Of a DNA stretch of 64,000 bases, positions 1 through 9,948 are shown in pieces. The notes under the pieces were generated by a model. That model was not told where the DNA came from. It ran no database searches and saw only the letters and a list, made by a program, of their open reading frames with translations. How positions within the stretch are numbered: the stretch's first letter is position 1; every line of letters begins with the position of its first letter. The position numbers and the translations under genes are program-made. The stretch comes from Gracilaria domingensis (Eukaryota > Rhodophyta > Florideophyceae > Gracilariales > Gracilariaceae), in contig VCMS01000082.1 of NCBI GenBank assembly GCA_022539475.1, positions 1 to 64,000 on the forward strand, given 5' to 3'.

Positions 1-193
1 TTGTTGACCGGATCACCTTTCTGACACGATCATGCAGGGGACTCTTTAAGAGTTTTGCGAGGTTGAACTTTTTGAACCGTGAACCGCTGACGTGGTGGTT
101 TACCGAGAAGGTTTATTGAGTTTTCTTGTTCTTTGGGGACTCGTGTACGAGTTTAACTGGATCATCTGGATCAGATTGCTTACTGGTTTCAGT
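1..193 (+). other. Leader or LTR edge of element 1
   Basis: No convincing ORF. It holds two ACTC...GAGT inverted repeats (41-53 and 139-152) like those in the LTR-like DNA at 9997-10555. A primer-binding site could not be identified: the run near 169-180 is only loosely like an initiator-Met tRNA primer site. Confidence 0.4.
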
Positions 194-2343
194 ATGCCGC
201 AACCGCCTCGAGGTTCTCGAGCTGGTTCAGCGCGGTCGTCAGCTGCGGTTCCACCCGTTGCACCGACGTCCCGGTCTATCCCAGATGAGGCGCAACCTCT
301 TGAGGTCGTACCCCGCCCCGGAGAACGCGTCAGTTACGGAAGCACCTAAGGAAAACGTGGGTTCTGCTCAACCCGTCGTTGAGACACCATCCATGGTTAA
401 CCCTAACGCTGCTACCGTAGCCGAGTTGGCTAGGTTGGAATCCCGCTTGATATTAATCACGCTGCTCACGTGGAACTCCTACAGGATGTTACCTCGTTGA
501 GGACGCAGGTTGATAATGCCCAGGTGAGGGATGTCTCAGGAGACTTACGTCTTCTGAGAAGGGACGTGAATTCCATTATGGAAAATCTGGGTACCCCAGA
601 CGTCTTCGTCACGGAGTACCGGGCATTTGTCGAGGAAATGCGCACCGATATCGGTCGAATTCGTTCGCGCTTGGAAACGCTGGAGGATACAATCCGTATG
701 GATGAAGCTGTGGACGCACAGGTTCCTCAAGGAAATCCATCTGCGATGAAGACCATCGTTCGGTGAAGCAGAAACGTCGACACCCAAAACGAGTTCACTA
801 TGATTCGGATTCATCGCGCTCTGACTCGAGCGCATGACTGAAGACAGTTCGTCAGATTCATCTGATAGTGATGACAACCGTCATAGGTCACGTTCGACAC
901 GGTCGAAAGCGACGCAGTCTACTCAGGCAGTGATGAGATCACGCGTGAAAGGACGGCGCCACTTGGGACTCAAAGAGTTAAAGCCGACGGACCCGCTCTA
1001 CACAAAGCTGTTGTCGTACCGCTATTATCGGTTGGAGGATGTTACTTCGAATCGCTCCTCGCGAGGAACCGGTAAGGTGAAGGACTACATTCGAAGGTTG
1101 AATGTTACCCTTGAAACAAGGAAGTTCTCGGGGACAGATCCTATCCTTATCTTGGATTTCCTTGCCAGGTTCGTCCAGGAGGCCGATATACTCGGTATGA
1201 GTGAAGCACAGGCATATGTGGCACTGCCGTACTTCCTGACAGGGACTGCGGAAGATCAGTACAACTCAGTTCGAGGAACCTCGAGAGCCTCGGAAGGAGG
1301 AGTCACGTGTTGGCCGGAAGCCGTGAACTACCTTCTCAGGTCGTACGCGACTTCCAACGCGATTTACAGTGCTACTCTTGCTGTTCGCGACACTAGACAG
1401 AAGAGTGGAGAATCTGAAACGGTTTATTCAACGCGGTTGAACAAAGCGTTTCACCGATGTGGTAATTTGTATTCCGCACAGGAGCGGTGTACCATGTTTG
1501 TTGATGGTTTGGACCCCACCATTCGGTCGTTGGTCGCTCGCCGACGCGAGGAAAAACGCCGAATGACGTACCTAGAGTTGGTTAATTACGCCCAGGCGGA
1601 AGGAGAGACGTATCGAGCCCGCAACCCGGGGCAGCGCCGCTCGAAAGCGCTACTCGCGGAGAGTTCGTCACCATCGATGTCGGTTTTGCGACGTGAAACC
1701 GCTGTCGGTGATGCTGATAACGTCCACTTCATCGGAAGTAACCCGATTCTTACGGATCTACGGACCTGCCGTCAACCTCGATTCCGAGCACGGAAGAAGA
1801 CCCCGCATTGTATGCCAAGGTGTCCGGGTGCCTGCAGCCCCGCTGCCTTACGCTAACAATTCGTCGCGTCTGAACCGTCCAGGGTGGAAGGACACAGCAC
1901 CACAACGTCGAGTGGACAATCGCCCTCGCGACAAACCGGCCTCGGTCATATGTTACCAGTGCTACCTTCCAGGTCACGTATCGACGCAGTGCATATTTCC
2001 GCCGTCGCACCGGCCGAAAATTATTGCGTATTACGACGCCCTCACGCCCGAGGAAAAGGAATCTGTTCCGCGAAAGGAATATGATAAGGCCAGAGCTGAA
2101 CTGGGATTACCGGTTCCGGTCTATGCTCAGCCCTCCGTTCCGGCACAGGCACCTTCGAACCAGGTTCAAGGCGAAGTACCCACGCATGGGGTTCAGTTAG
2201 GCCCCCCGAACGGAGTTCAGGCACCGAATTCGGTGAGCCCGTTCAGAAAAACTGACTTCGGGAGTTTCCCCTACGGGAGGGGCGCCTTCCGAGCCGAAGT
2301 TGAAGGCGCCCGAGGCGTCACAGCTTCGCTCCCCAGCTGTTAG
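194..2343 (+). pseudogene. Element 1 gag, broken by several frameshifts
   Basis: Gag-like coding changes frame several times. A Pro/Ala-rich N-terminus opens at 194, continues in a second frame from about 320, returns to the first frame for a coiled-coil-like stretch (about 440-770), and moves to a Ser/Asp-rich segment and the gag core at 834-1856. It then shifts to a third frame at 1693-2343 that carries a CCHC zinc knuckle (CYQCYLPGHVSTQC, near 1952). The core holds the motif KFSGTDPILILDFL, which aligns with TRFSGDDPIAIIDFL in the intact gag of element 2. One shift before pol could be programmed, but this many suggests decay or sequencing indels. The native protein would bind RNA and form the particle. 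Confidence 0.8.
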
Positions 2344-5300
2344 AATCCTTTCAAGGATAGCGGCTACAACTGACGTGAGCTCAGAACACCTTTCGGTTCT
2401 ACGTCGTCCGTGGATACGGTCCCGTAATCTCCGTATTCCGGAAAGAGTTCTTGTGATGGCCAAGAGAAACTACAAAGTTTATGCCGATCTTGGCTTGTCT
2501 AACCAGTTCATGGTTCGACAGTTGTCTGTGTTGGATACAGGAGCTGCACCGAACCTGATTCACCTTGAGTTGGTGCCACCCGCGCTACGGGATGAAATTC
2601 GTCATGGTCCAGGTTTGGACATCGCGGATGCCAACAATAACCCGTTGCGTACTCTCGGGTACATACCTCTCATGGTACGATTAGGAACCTGTATGGTTAA
2701 AGTGGATTTCATGGTTTGCAAAAGCATTGCCGCACCGGTGATACTCGGTTGTGACTTTTGTGATCGTTTTGTTGAAGCGATTCGACCTCGAGCTCGAGTT
2801 GTTACCATGGATGATGGTTCCGAAATACCGATTGTAAGGAAACCGCTAAAGAGAGCTACACGCAAGCGCGTCCCGCTCCCTGCTGCACAGGAAGTTCCAA
2901 CCGTCGACCCGGTATCATCTAAGCTCCATGTGGCTCATGCCATCGCAATCCCTGCGCAATCCCAAGTTTGGGTCACCATAACTACTAATCAGTCTGGTCT
3001 ACGTGTGGTACAACCATTGCCATCATTGTATGATCAGAAGCAACTCGCTTTGGCGAACGGAGTAATCTCGGTGGAACCCGACAAACCATTCAGAGTTTTG
3101 GTCGCCAACTTTGGCACAACCCGACAGTGGTTAGCTAAAAACCAAATCCTTGGTACCACTCTCCCACACCCTGCTGCAATCGTACCGACGAAGATACCCG
3201 TTGCGGATGTTCTCGGTATAACCGATGCTAAGGAGGGGGAGGGATCAGCGGAAACCGCTTTTACCGCATCGGTTACCCCGGCGAGCGAAGTTACCGAATC
3301 GCTGGCACCCACCGAGGGTAAAGCGTTGCCACCAGGAACGGAAGATACAGACCCTGTCAAGGAACTGGAACAGTTGAATTTTGATCATGTACCTGAATCT
3401 CATAGAGGTAAGCTAAGAGAAATGTTGAGGGAGTTCACACCGATGTGGGATGGATCCCTCGGGACAATTGGAATCACGGAACACCGTATTGACCTACTTC
3501 CAGGTACTAGCCCCATTTCCCAACACCCATACCGGGCTGGTCCCAAAGCTAGGGAAGAAGAGCAATCTCAGGTTGAGAAGATGTTACGCGCTGGCGTCAT
3601 AGAGGCGGCTCAATCCGCTTGGGCCTCACCCGTGGTGCTAGTTCCAAAAGCGGACGGATCGTGGCGATTCTGTATTGATTACCGTCGTCTAAATTCGGTC
3701 ACCGTCAAAGACGTTTATCCCATACCCAGGATGGACGAATACATTGACTCGCTTGGGAGTGCTACAGTGTTCACCGCCTTGGATGCCAATTGGGGATACT
3801 GGCAAGTTCCGATCCGTGAAAAGGATAAGGACAAAACTGCTTTTGTGTGCCACCAAGGTTTGTACCGGTTTAAGCGAATGCCGTTCGGATTAACCAACGC
3901 ACCGGCTACGTTTCAACGTGCTATCGATATCCTCTTGGCTCGATTCAAGTGGAAGACCTGCTTGGTGTATCTTGACGATATCATCGTGTTCTCCGATAAC
4001 CTTGATGACCACTTAACACACGTCCGGGACGTCATGAGAGTCCTCAGGGACGCGGGCATTACGCTGAAACTCAAGAAGTGCGAGTTCTTCACATATTCTG
4101 TCAAATACCTAGGGCATATCATTCGACCTGGACAGCTCTCAGTTGACGCAGTTCGCGTGAAGTCGCTGAAAGAAGCGAAACACCCTACGACACAAACGGA
4201 ACTCCGCAGTTTTCTGGGTCTCTGTAATGTATATCGGCGTTTTGTCCCGAACTTCGCAGATATTGCGACCCCTCTTAACCACCTTTTGAGAAAAGGTCAA
4301 CCAGTTCAACTGGAACCCCTAGGCGACGCGGAAGCGTCTGCCTTTTCGGCATTAATTGACGCAGTAACGTCACCGCCAATCTTGGCTTTGCCTAAGCTAG
4401 GACTTCCATTCGAAGTAGACACTGACGCCAGTGCACACCAGGTTGGTTGCGCCCTGTTTCAGGTCACGGAAGACGGCGTGAGAAATCCAATTGGATACTG
4501 GTCGCGATCCTTGAACGTACACGAACGTAACTACTCAGTTTCGGAGAAAGAGTGCTTAGCCGTTGTATGGGCTCTAACTACCTTGAGGCCATATCTTATG
4601 GGCAACCATTTTACGGTACATACGGACCACTCATCTCTCCGATGGCTCATGGAAATCTCGGAACCATCAGGACGCTTGATGCGTTGGCGCTTGAGGTTAT
4701 CGGAGTTCGATTTCACAGTTACGTACAAAAAAGGAACGTTGAATCTGCAGACAGATGCACTCTCCCGCTTGGGAACAGATGCAGAAGCGGCACCAGTTGA
4801 CGATCTGGACATACCATGCTTTATGGTGGAAGAACAAGCAGGTTGGGTCGAATCCTTGTCGGATGACATCTGTGACGACATCTTGCTCACTTCTGAGAAG
4901 TTGGATCCCTTGACTGGATCTTTTGTACCCATCACTCCCGAGGAGATGATCCGAGAACAGCAAACGGATGAGTTTTGTACGCGAATTCGCGCTCGTCTCA
5001 ATGGAGGAGATCGTATACCTTTTCAGGTTAACGATCAGGGGTACTTGGTTAGGTTGGTCGAAGCGTATACCCAAATTGTGGTCCCATACTCGCTGCAAAA
5101 CCGTGTGTTGGTAATGACACACTATGTGAAGGTAGGAGCCCACCCAGGAGGTCGAAAACTATACTTGACCCTGTGTAGGGATTTTTACTGGCCGTCAATG
5201 GCATTGGACTGCTACGCAGTACGACGCTCTTGCACCGAGTGCGCTAAGAATAACGTGAAACTTCGTAAGTACTCGAAGAAGTTAACGCTGTTCCCAGCAC

Positions 5301-6709
5301 GGTCTCCTTTGGAGTTTATCGCTATCGATATCTTAGGTGAATTGATCAGAACCGCAAGAGGTAATCGATACCTTCTGGTTATCACCGATCGGTTCTCTAA
5401 GTTGGTACGGACAGTCCCGCTGAAACGGATTACGGCCACCGTGGTTGCACAAGCTTTTGTCACCCACTGGGTCTTTGTGTACGGTCCACCGGTTCATCTA
5501 TTATCAGATAACGGTTCACAGTTCACGTCGAAGTTTTTCCAGGACGTCTGTCGGATCTTGAGTGTCAAGAATCTATTCACGACCACCTACCACCCCCAAA
5601 CAAATGGTCAGGTAGAACGATTTAAGCGTACCATGCTGAATGCATTAAGATCTTATGTGGCAGATCATCCTAAGGATTGGGATTTGTATACGGACGCTAT
5701 TACGTATGCGTACAACACCCAAGTCCACAGGGTAACGAAGCTAGCACCTTTTGAGTTGGTATTGTCAAGAGTACCGCCACCGGTTGCAATCGAGGCTCAA
5801 GAAACGCTTTCTACGTACCCGTCTGTTGGGTTATACAGGAACGCTTGGAAGGATTGGTTAACCAAAATGGTACCGGTCGCTCGCACAGCGATGGATAAGG
5901 CGCAGGCCGCTTATAAGCGCAACTTCGATGCGAAGGTTAAGACCCCATTACCAAAGGTCAAACCAGACGATATGGTATTTCTCCGCAAAGAATACTATAA
6001 TCCGGAGAAGGAACGCCGCCACAAGCTCTCGCCTATCGCGGAAGGACCCTACAAGGTTATTTCCGTCACGGACGATACCGTAGTATTGGATATCAATAAT
6101 CTCCACGAACGGATATCGTTAGACCGTGTCGCGCTGGCCCCACCACCCTACGTTCACGTTAACACCCAACTGGGTGAAGCTACAGGGGACGAACAGGTCG
6201 TATCTTCGCGCCCTGCGACTCTCCGCCCTGATTGCGGCTTATCGGATCTACCGAAGTCAGAATCACCCACGCGGGTAGCACAACCCGTTGCGGGAGACGA
6301 AGAGGAAAACTCAACTAGAGTTGACCCCCCACCGGACGTCGTGGCTCCCGTGCCACCGCCTAAGGAGGGGGAGGAAAGTACGGAACCCGTTACACCGGCG
6401 TCGCACGGTCACACTGTGTCGCAAGGTACCGCCACCAATCTCGCGGTCTCTACGGATAGCGTTGTGGTGCGCCGAGGCGCTGTACCTCGTGGTGATACTC
6501 CGTCGAGTTCGTTGAGCAATGCGCTGGAAACGACACGACCCACCCAGGGGGTACACACCGCTGTGGATAACGTAACCCCGTCGGGAACACCACAACTGAG
6601 TGAGGTCACCACCCGCAGAGCGGAGAAGACAGTATCTGTAGACCCGGGCTTCCCGGAGAACGCAGAGCCGCAAGCGGTAGATCAGCTCAATGTTACCGAC
6701 CGGTGTTAA
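2300..6709 (+). CDS. Element 1 Pol polyprotein (protease, RT, RNase H, integrase)
   Basis: One open frame of about 1,469 codons; the first ATG in frame is at 2456. Domains in order: an aspartic protease with LDTGAAPNLI (about residue 78); reverse transcriptase with MPFGLTNAPATFQ and YLDD (about 555); RNase H with DTDAS (about 707); integrase with an H-H-C-C zinc region ending CTEC, then the catalytic triad in IDILGEL, SDNGSQFTS and HPQTNGQVERF. A 200-residue Pro/Ser/Thr-rich tail follows without a recognised domain. The absence of stops over 4.4 kb suggests recent activity. The peptide KEGE occurs twice in this frame, both times encoded by the same 14-base purine sequence (3228-3241, 6360-6373). 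Confidence 0.95.
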   Translation: MKAPEASQLRSPAVRILSRIAATTDVSSEHLSVLRRPWIRSRNLRIPERVLVMAKRNYKVYADLGLSNQFMVRQLSVLDTGAAPNLIHLELVPPALRDEIRHGPGLDIADANNNPLRTLGYIPLMVRLGTCMVKVDFMVCKSIAAPVILGCDFCDRFVEAIRPRARVVTMDDGSEIPIVRKPLKRATRKRVPLPAAQEVPTVDPVSSKLHVAHAIAIPAQSQVWVTITTNQSGLRVVQPLPSLYDQKQLALANGVISVEPDKPFRVLVANFGTTRQWLAKNQILGTTLPHPAAIVPTKIPVADVLGITDAKEGEGSAETAFTASVTPASEVTESLAPTEGKALPPGTEDTDPVKELEQLNFDHVPESHRGKLREMLREFTPMWDGSLGTIGITEHRIDLLPGTSPISQHPYRAGPKAREEEQSQVEKMLRAGVIEAAQSAWASPVVLVPKADGSWRFCIDYRRLNSVTVKDVYPIPRMDEYIDSLGSATVFTALDANWGYWQVPIREKDKDKTAFVCHQGLYRFKRMPFGLTNAPATFQRAIDILLARFKWKTCLVYLDDIIVFSDNLDDHLTHVRDVMRVLRDAGITLKLKKCEFFTYSVKYLGHIIRPGQLSVDAVRVKSLKEAKHPTTQTELRSFLGLCNVYRRFVPNFADIATPLNHLLRKGQPVQLEPLGDAEASAFSALIDAVTSPPILALPKLGLPFEVDTDASAHQVGCALFQVTEDGVRNPIGYWSRSLNVHERNYSVSEKECLAVVWALTTLRPYLMGNHFTVHTDHSSLRWLMEISEPSGRLMRWRLRLSEFDFTVTYKKGTLNLQTDALSRLGTDAEAAPVDDLDIPCFMVEEQAGWVESLSDDICDDILLTSEKLDPLTGSFVPITPEEMIREQQTDEFCTRIRARLNGGDRIPFQVNDQGYLVRLVEAYTQIVVPYSLQNRVLVMTHYVKVGAHPGGRKLYLTLCRDFYWPSMALDCYAVRRSCTECAKNNVKLRKYSKKLTLFPARSPLEFIAIDILGELIRTARGNRYLLVITDRFSKLVRTVPLKRITATVVAQAFVTHWVFVYGPPVHLLSDNGSQFTSKFFQDVCRILSVKNLFTTTYHPQTNGQVERFKRTMLNALRSYVADHPKDWDLYTDAITYAYNTQVHRVTKLAPFELVLSRVPPPVAIEAQETLSTYPSVGLYRNAWKDWLTKMVPVARTAMDKAQAAYKRNFDAKVKTPLPKVKPDDMVFLRKEYYNPEKERRHKLSPIAEGPYKVISVTDDTVVLDINNLHERISLDRVALAPPPYVHVNTQLGEATGDEQVVSSRPATLRPDCGLSDLPKSESPTRVAQPVAGDEEENSTRVDPPPDVVAPVPPPKEGEESTEPVTPASHGHTVSQGTATNLAVSTDSVVVRRGAVPRGDTPSSSLSNALETTRPTQGVHTAVDNVTPSGTPQLSEVTTRRAEKTVSVDPGFPENAEPQAVDQLNVTDRC

Positions 6710-7402
6710 CCACGCCGTGGTATGAGGAAACGAGAAGTCGTACTTACCCGCGTATTATTTGGGAAAACAACCTTGGAAAGGTGAAGTACGAAGTACGAGT
6801 TTGGAAACCGTCGATGGTGCACCCACGCCGCGTGGCAGAGGACTCATGACACACCCAAGTGGAGAGTAACACGTTGTGTGACGTGGTGACGTATGAAAAG
6901 CACCGCCGACGCGGGGAACTGCTGACAGTAAGTCGCGTGCGCGAGTACCACACGTGCACGGTGCACGATGTACGGTCGCCAACCGTAGGCGAACGGACAC
7001 CTGTTAGGGTAACTCGTGGCTCACACGTGCCACCGCCTGGCCAACCAGAAGGCCGCGATATGCACTGTGATTGGTCAATCCGCCTCCATGGCGCACGAGC
7101 GAGACCCTGCCCGTTCTCCGTCGCACGGACGATCCTTCTGGATAGCAAGAGGGAGCTCAGAATCCCGAAGCTACCGTTGGACGGTTGGAAGCTCAACCAA
7201 AACGAGCCGAAGCTCGTCAGACTCAAGAAGGAGAGTACTTCAAGAAGAACCTTTCAGGTTGAAGATTGAACGCTCCTGGCGTAAGTTGTAGTTGTCGCGC
7301 AGCGAGGAACTCCTAGTGAGTCGTGACTGGTTAAGTCCAAGAGGAACCCCTCTAGAGGTTAGCCGGCCACCACCTCGCCACCCTCGAAGGTACGAAACCA
7401 CA
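6710..7402 (+). other. Spacer between Pol and chromodomain ORF
   Basis: No recognised domain. One forward frame, shifted relative to Pol, stays open from about 6712 to 7269 apart from a single TGA at 6847, and near its start it encodes peptides such as KVKYEVRVW. It could be a decayed C-terminal extension of Pol. A GTAAGT donor-like sequence lies at 7281. Whether the RNA is spliced to reach the chromodomain ORF cannot be told from sequence. Confidence 0.35.
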
Positions 7403-7645
7403 ATGGGTGAAGGAGAGCAGTCAAACACCGAGGTGTATCCGCAGGAATACGTGATCGAACGTATCGTACGTCATGTTGTAGACCCCGATGGGACGGTACT
7501 GTACCAAGTGCGATGGTATGGCTACTCCGCCGAGGAGGACACCATGGAGCCGGTCGAGCACCTACCTAGGTCGAAGATCGTTTCATACCACCGTCGCACT
7601 CGGTCAGCCTTGCCGTCCAACCTGGACCAAGCCCAGGTGGGATAA
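7403..7645 (+). CDS. Chromodomain ORF of element 1
   Basis: A short ORF from ATG 7403 (the frame is open from 7292) encoding a single chromodomain: EYVIERIV, then YQVRWYGY, then TMEPVEHL. Chromodomains of chromoviruses read histone methylation and steer integration into heterochromatin. The three aromatic-cage positions (Tyr of EYV, Trp of RWYGY, Tyr of GY) are all present, as in HP1-type domains. The usual Trp of the TWEP motif is Met. The ORF is about 690 bases downstream of the Pol stop and in the same frame, so it is either expressed separately or joined by splicing or recoding. Confidence 0.8.
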   Translation: MGEGEQSNTEVYPQEYVIERIVRHVVDPDGTVLYQVRWYGYSAEEDTMEPVEHLPRSKIVSYHRRTRSALPSNLDQAQVG

Positions 7646-8015
7646 GAACCGTTCCCGGTGAGGAGCTTTCAACTATACCGCGATGCGGAAGACTCAGAAT
7701 GGAGAGTTGACCCCTTCTGTGTGGGGATGAATGAAGGAAGAAGACCAATGAAGCGGTGAAGACTTAACTAGAGGAAGTGAGAAGAAAGAAAGAAGAGCAT
7801 ACCGAAATGCCGGTTGTACCGATTTAAAACGGTTAGAGTAGAAGAAGCACCAAAGAAGTGAAGTACACTTGAACACAGTGTGAGTGAAGAAGTAATCGAA
7901 GATCGATCAAGTTCGTGGAGAACAGGCAAAAAGGGTGAAGGGAAAGTTACCACTAGATGGTTTTACTGTTTCTATCTTATACTAAGGACCAAGTCCTCCA
8001 GCCCTGCTGGTCATC
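7646..8015. other. Purine-rich spacer between chromodomain ORF and antisense ORF
   Basis: A GA-rich stretch on the + strand (about 7680-7930) with no supported ORF. It separates the 3' ends of two convergent ORFs, so it may hold the poly(A) signals of both. No specific signal was identified. Confidence 0.4.
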
Positions 8016-9896
8016 TTACACCCCCGATGAGGGACCGGCACCGCCGCTACCGGAGGGACCCTGCGAAGGGTGCGGAACGGCGTAAGCCAGTATCCCTGCC
8101 ATAGTTGTGAGATGATCGGGCACGATAATTCCAGCGTTCTGGAGACTGGCGCGCAACATCGCGATGTTCGCCGGAGAATCTCCCGGAGCGACCGGAGCTG
8201 TCGGGGCCGGAAGGACCGAAGGAACGGTAGCCGCTACAGGGGCCGGACCCACCACCGGAACACTCGCTTGAGTCGGAACATTCCAACCCACAGGAGCCTG
8301 GAGTACCCCGCCGCTGGCGTGCAACACCTGATTCGCCGCCGGTAGGTCGTTCACCAACTCCTGGTCCATCTCAACGAGTGCTCCCGCCGCCTCTCCACCG
8401 GTATCCATGTTCGGATCATCCAGATCTACTGGGGCGACCCAGTTGTCACTGAACATGAACCCAACGGGGTGACTGTCTGGAATCGACCGTGGCTGGTTCG
8501 CTGCCCACTCGGCATATGCGCTAGTCGTCATCGTACCCTCCCATGGGTCGTAATACACGAAATCTCCTGCAGTGGGATGTCTCCTACCGGGTGAGCGGTC
8601 GTAGTGACGACGAGGACCTTTCCCACGCTGCGAACGGGGCACCGTTTCCCAATCGACTCCATCGATAACATCCAAGATGTAATGGATCTCATCCACGTTC
8701 TCTTCGGACCCCAAGGGAGTGTGCAAATCCAGCGAGCGGATAATGCTGCGAAGCATCGGCGGAATATACCAAACACGGTAGTTGTCGTAAGCCTCCCAGA
8801 GGAGAAACGCTGCTACGCGTGCCGCCCACTCGCCGGCTACCAGACCCCACCATCCTGAACGCCGATCGCTGATCAATCGGGAGCCGATGTAACTCAAGCA
8901 CGGAGGCAGTTCTGCAAAACACCCTTTGGGTACCTCCACATCACGCCACCAATCTGGTAGAGGAGGGAACCGTCCAACAAAGGCCTGCGGTCTGTACCTC
9001 TCGGTCTCGATATTCGGGTACGGAATCAGATACCCATGACGGGAACGAGCTTTCCGCTCAAACCGAATGCGGTTGACGAACCCACCCTGGGAAGCGTTCT
9101 TGCGAAGATAACCGAACTCCGCTCGGAGTATGGGCCGATTCCAGCACAACATCAACCTCGATGTGGTCGGGCCATCGCCAGCGTACCGCGCATGGTCGAA
9201 CGTCGCCAAGTTGTCTCCATATCGGACTTCACCGAAAGTACGGTAGAACGGAGTATCGAACCCATATGACGGGGGAACCAGGTGCTCGAGGTGCACTCGA
9301 CTGAGTCTCTTGTACGCCAACTTCGCGTGTTCCGCGCGCGCGGTGTTCAGGTTCTCACCCTCGCGGGTATCGTACCGGAGGAGCATCGGGTCGATCGCTA
9401 TACGAACTTTCCATTCTGGGGATTGCACTACCGCTAACGGCAGACCGCCCGGTAGGAAGCCGTTTTCGGCATACGACTCCAGGAGAGTGTCATCGTTAAC
9501 AGCTACCGGATGAAACCACGGTGCACGGCTGAACGCAAACCCATCACGGAGTGCATCGCGTACTGCGAGAGATTCCTTCGATATCCAACCAGCTTGGTTC
9601 GCCATCAGCGGCATCGCTTGCGCTGAATTCCATAACGGAACGTTCACCGGGACCATCGGTTGAGACTGAGGCAGTGGAGCCGTCGCAGAACCCGGCTGAG
9701 GGTAGTTCGACGCGCTCGCCTGACCCGTCGGGTGATGAGGAAACTGATTCGGGTTCATCGGAATGACAGATGATGTACTGTGATCGAGTTCGGATACTTG
9801 AATACTCTGTTCGCTTGAGTGTGTATCGCGCTTGCGAGGTATAGAAACCGAGGAGTTGGTACCGCTCATGACTGTGACGTATTTACGTACTTGCAT
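8016..9896 (-). CDS. Long antisense ORF inside element 1, unknown function
   Basis: A 626-codon ORF (ATG at 9896) on the strand opposite gag-pol, between the chromodomain ORF and the 3' polypurine tract. I do not recognise the protein. It has a Ser/Pro/Gln-rich N-terminus (about 1-110), a Trp- and Tyr-rich globular middle (about 115-460, with short runs such as PPLPDWWRDVEVPKG) and a Pro/Ala/Val-rich C-terminus ending in a Gly/Ser tail. There is no signal peptide, membrane segment, zinc knuckle or enzyme motif. It is not a shadow of a + strand gene, since nothing codes opposite it. Plant Ty3/gypsy elements such as Grande and RIRE2 are known to carry extra ORFs in this position, some antisense. 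I infer an accessory retrotransposon gene. Confidence 0.7.
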   Translation of the reverse strand: MQVRKYVTVMSGTNSSVSIPRKRDTHSSEQSIQVSELDHSTSSVIPMNPNQFPHHPTGQASASNYPQPGSATAPLPQSQPMVPVNVPLWNSAQAMPLMANQAGWISKESLAVRDALRDGFAFSRAPWFHPVAVNDDTLLESYAENGFLPGGLPLAVVQSPEWKVRIAIDPMLLRYDTREGENLNTARAEHAKLAYKRLSRVHLEHLVPPSYGFDTPFYRTFGEVRYGDNLATFDHARYAGDGPTTSRLMLCWNRPILRAEFGYLRKNASQGGFVNRIRFERKARSRHGYLIPYPNIETERYRPQAFVGRFPPLPDWWRDVEVPKGCFAELPPCLSYIGSRLISDRRSGWWGLVAGEWAARVAAFLLWEAYDNYRVWYIPPMLRSIIRSLDLHTPLGSEENVDEIHYILDVIDGVDWETVPRSQRGKGPRRHYDRSPGRRHPTAGDFVYYDPWEGTMTTSAYAEWAANQPRSIPDSHPVGFMFSDNWVAPVDLDDPNMDTGGEAAGALVEMDQELVNDLPAANQVLHASGGVLQAPVGWNVPTQASVPVVGPAPVAATVPSVLPAPTAPVAPGDSPANIAMLRASLQNAGIIVPDHLTTMAGILAYAVPHPSQGPSGSGGAGPSSGV

Positions 9897-9933
9897 TTCG
9901 CACAAAACTTCAGCCTCGAAGTCGTTCTCGGCT

Positions 9934-9947
9934 CTAAGGAGGGGGAG
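9934..9947 (+). promoter_or_regulatory. Polypurine tract of element 1
   Basis: CTAAGGAGGGGGAG lies immediately before a TG that could begin the 3' LTR (about 9949). This is the expected position and composition of the plus-strand primer. The same 14 bases occur at 3228-3241 and 6360-6373 inside pol. Confidence 0.65.
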
Positions 9948-9948
9948 A

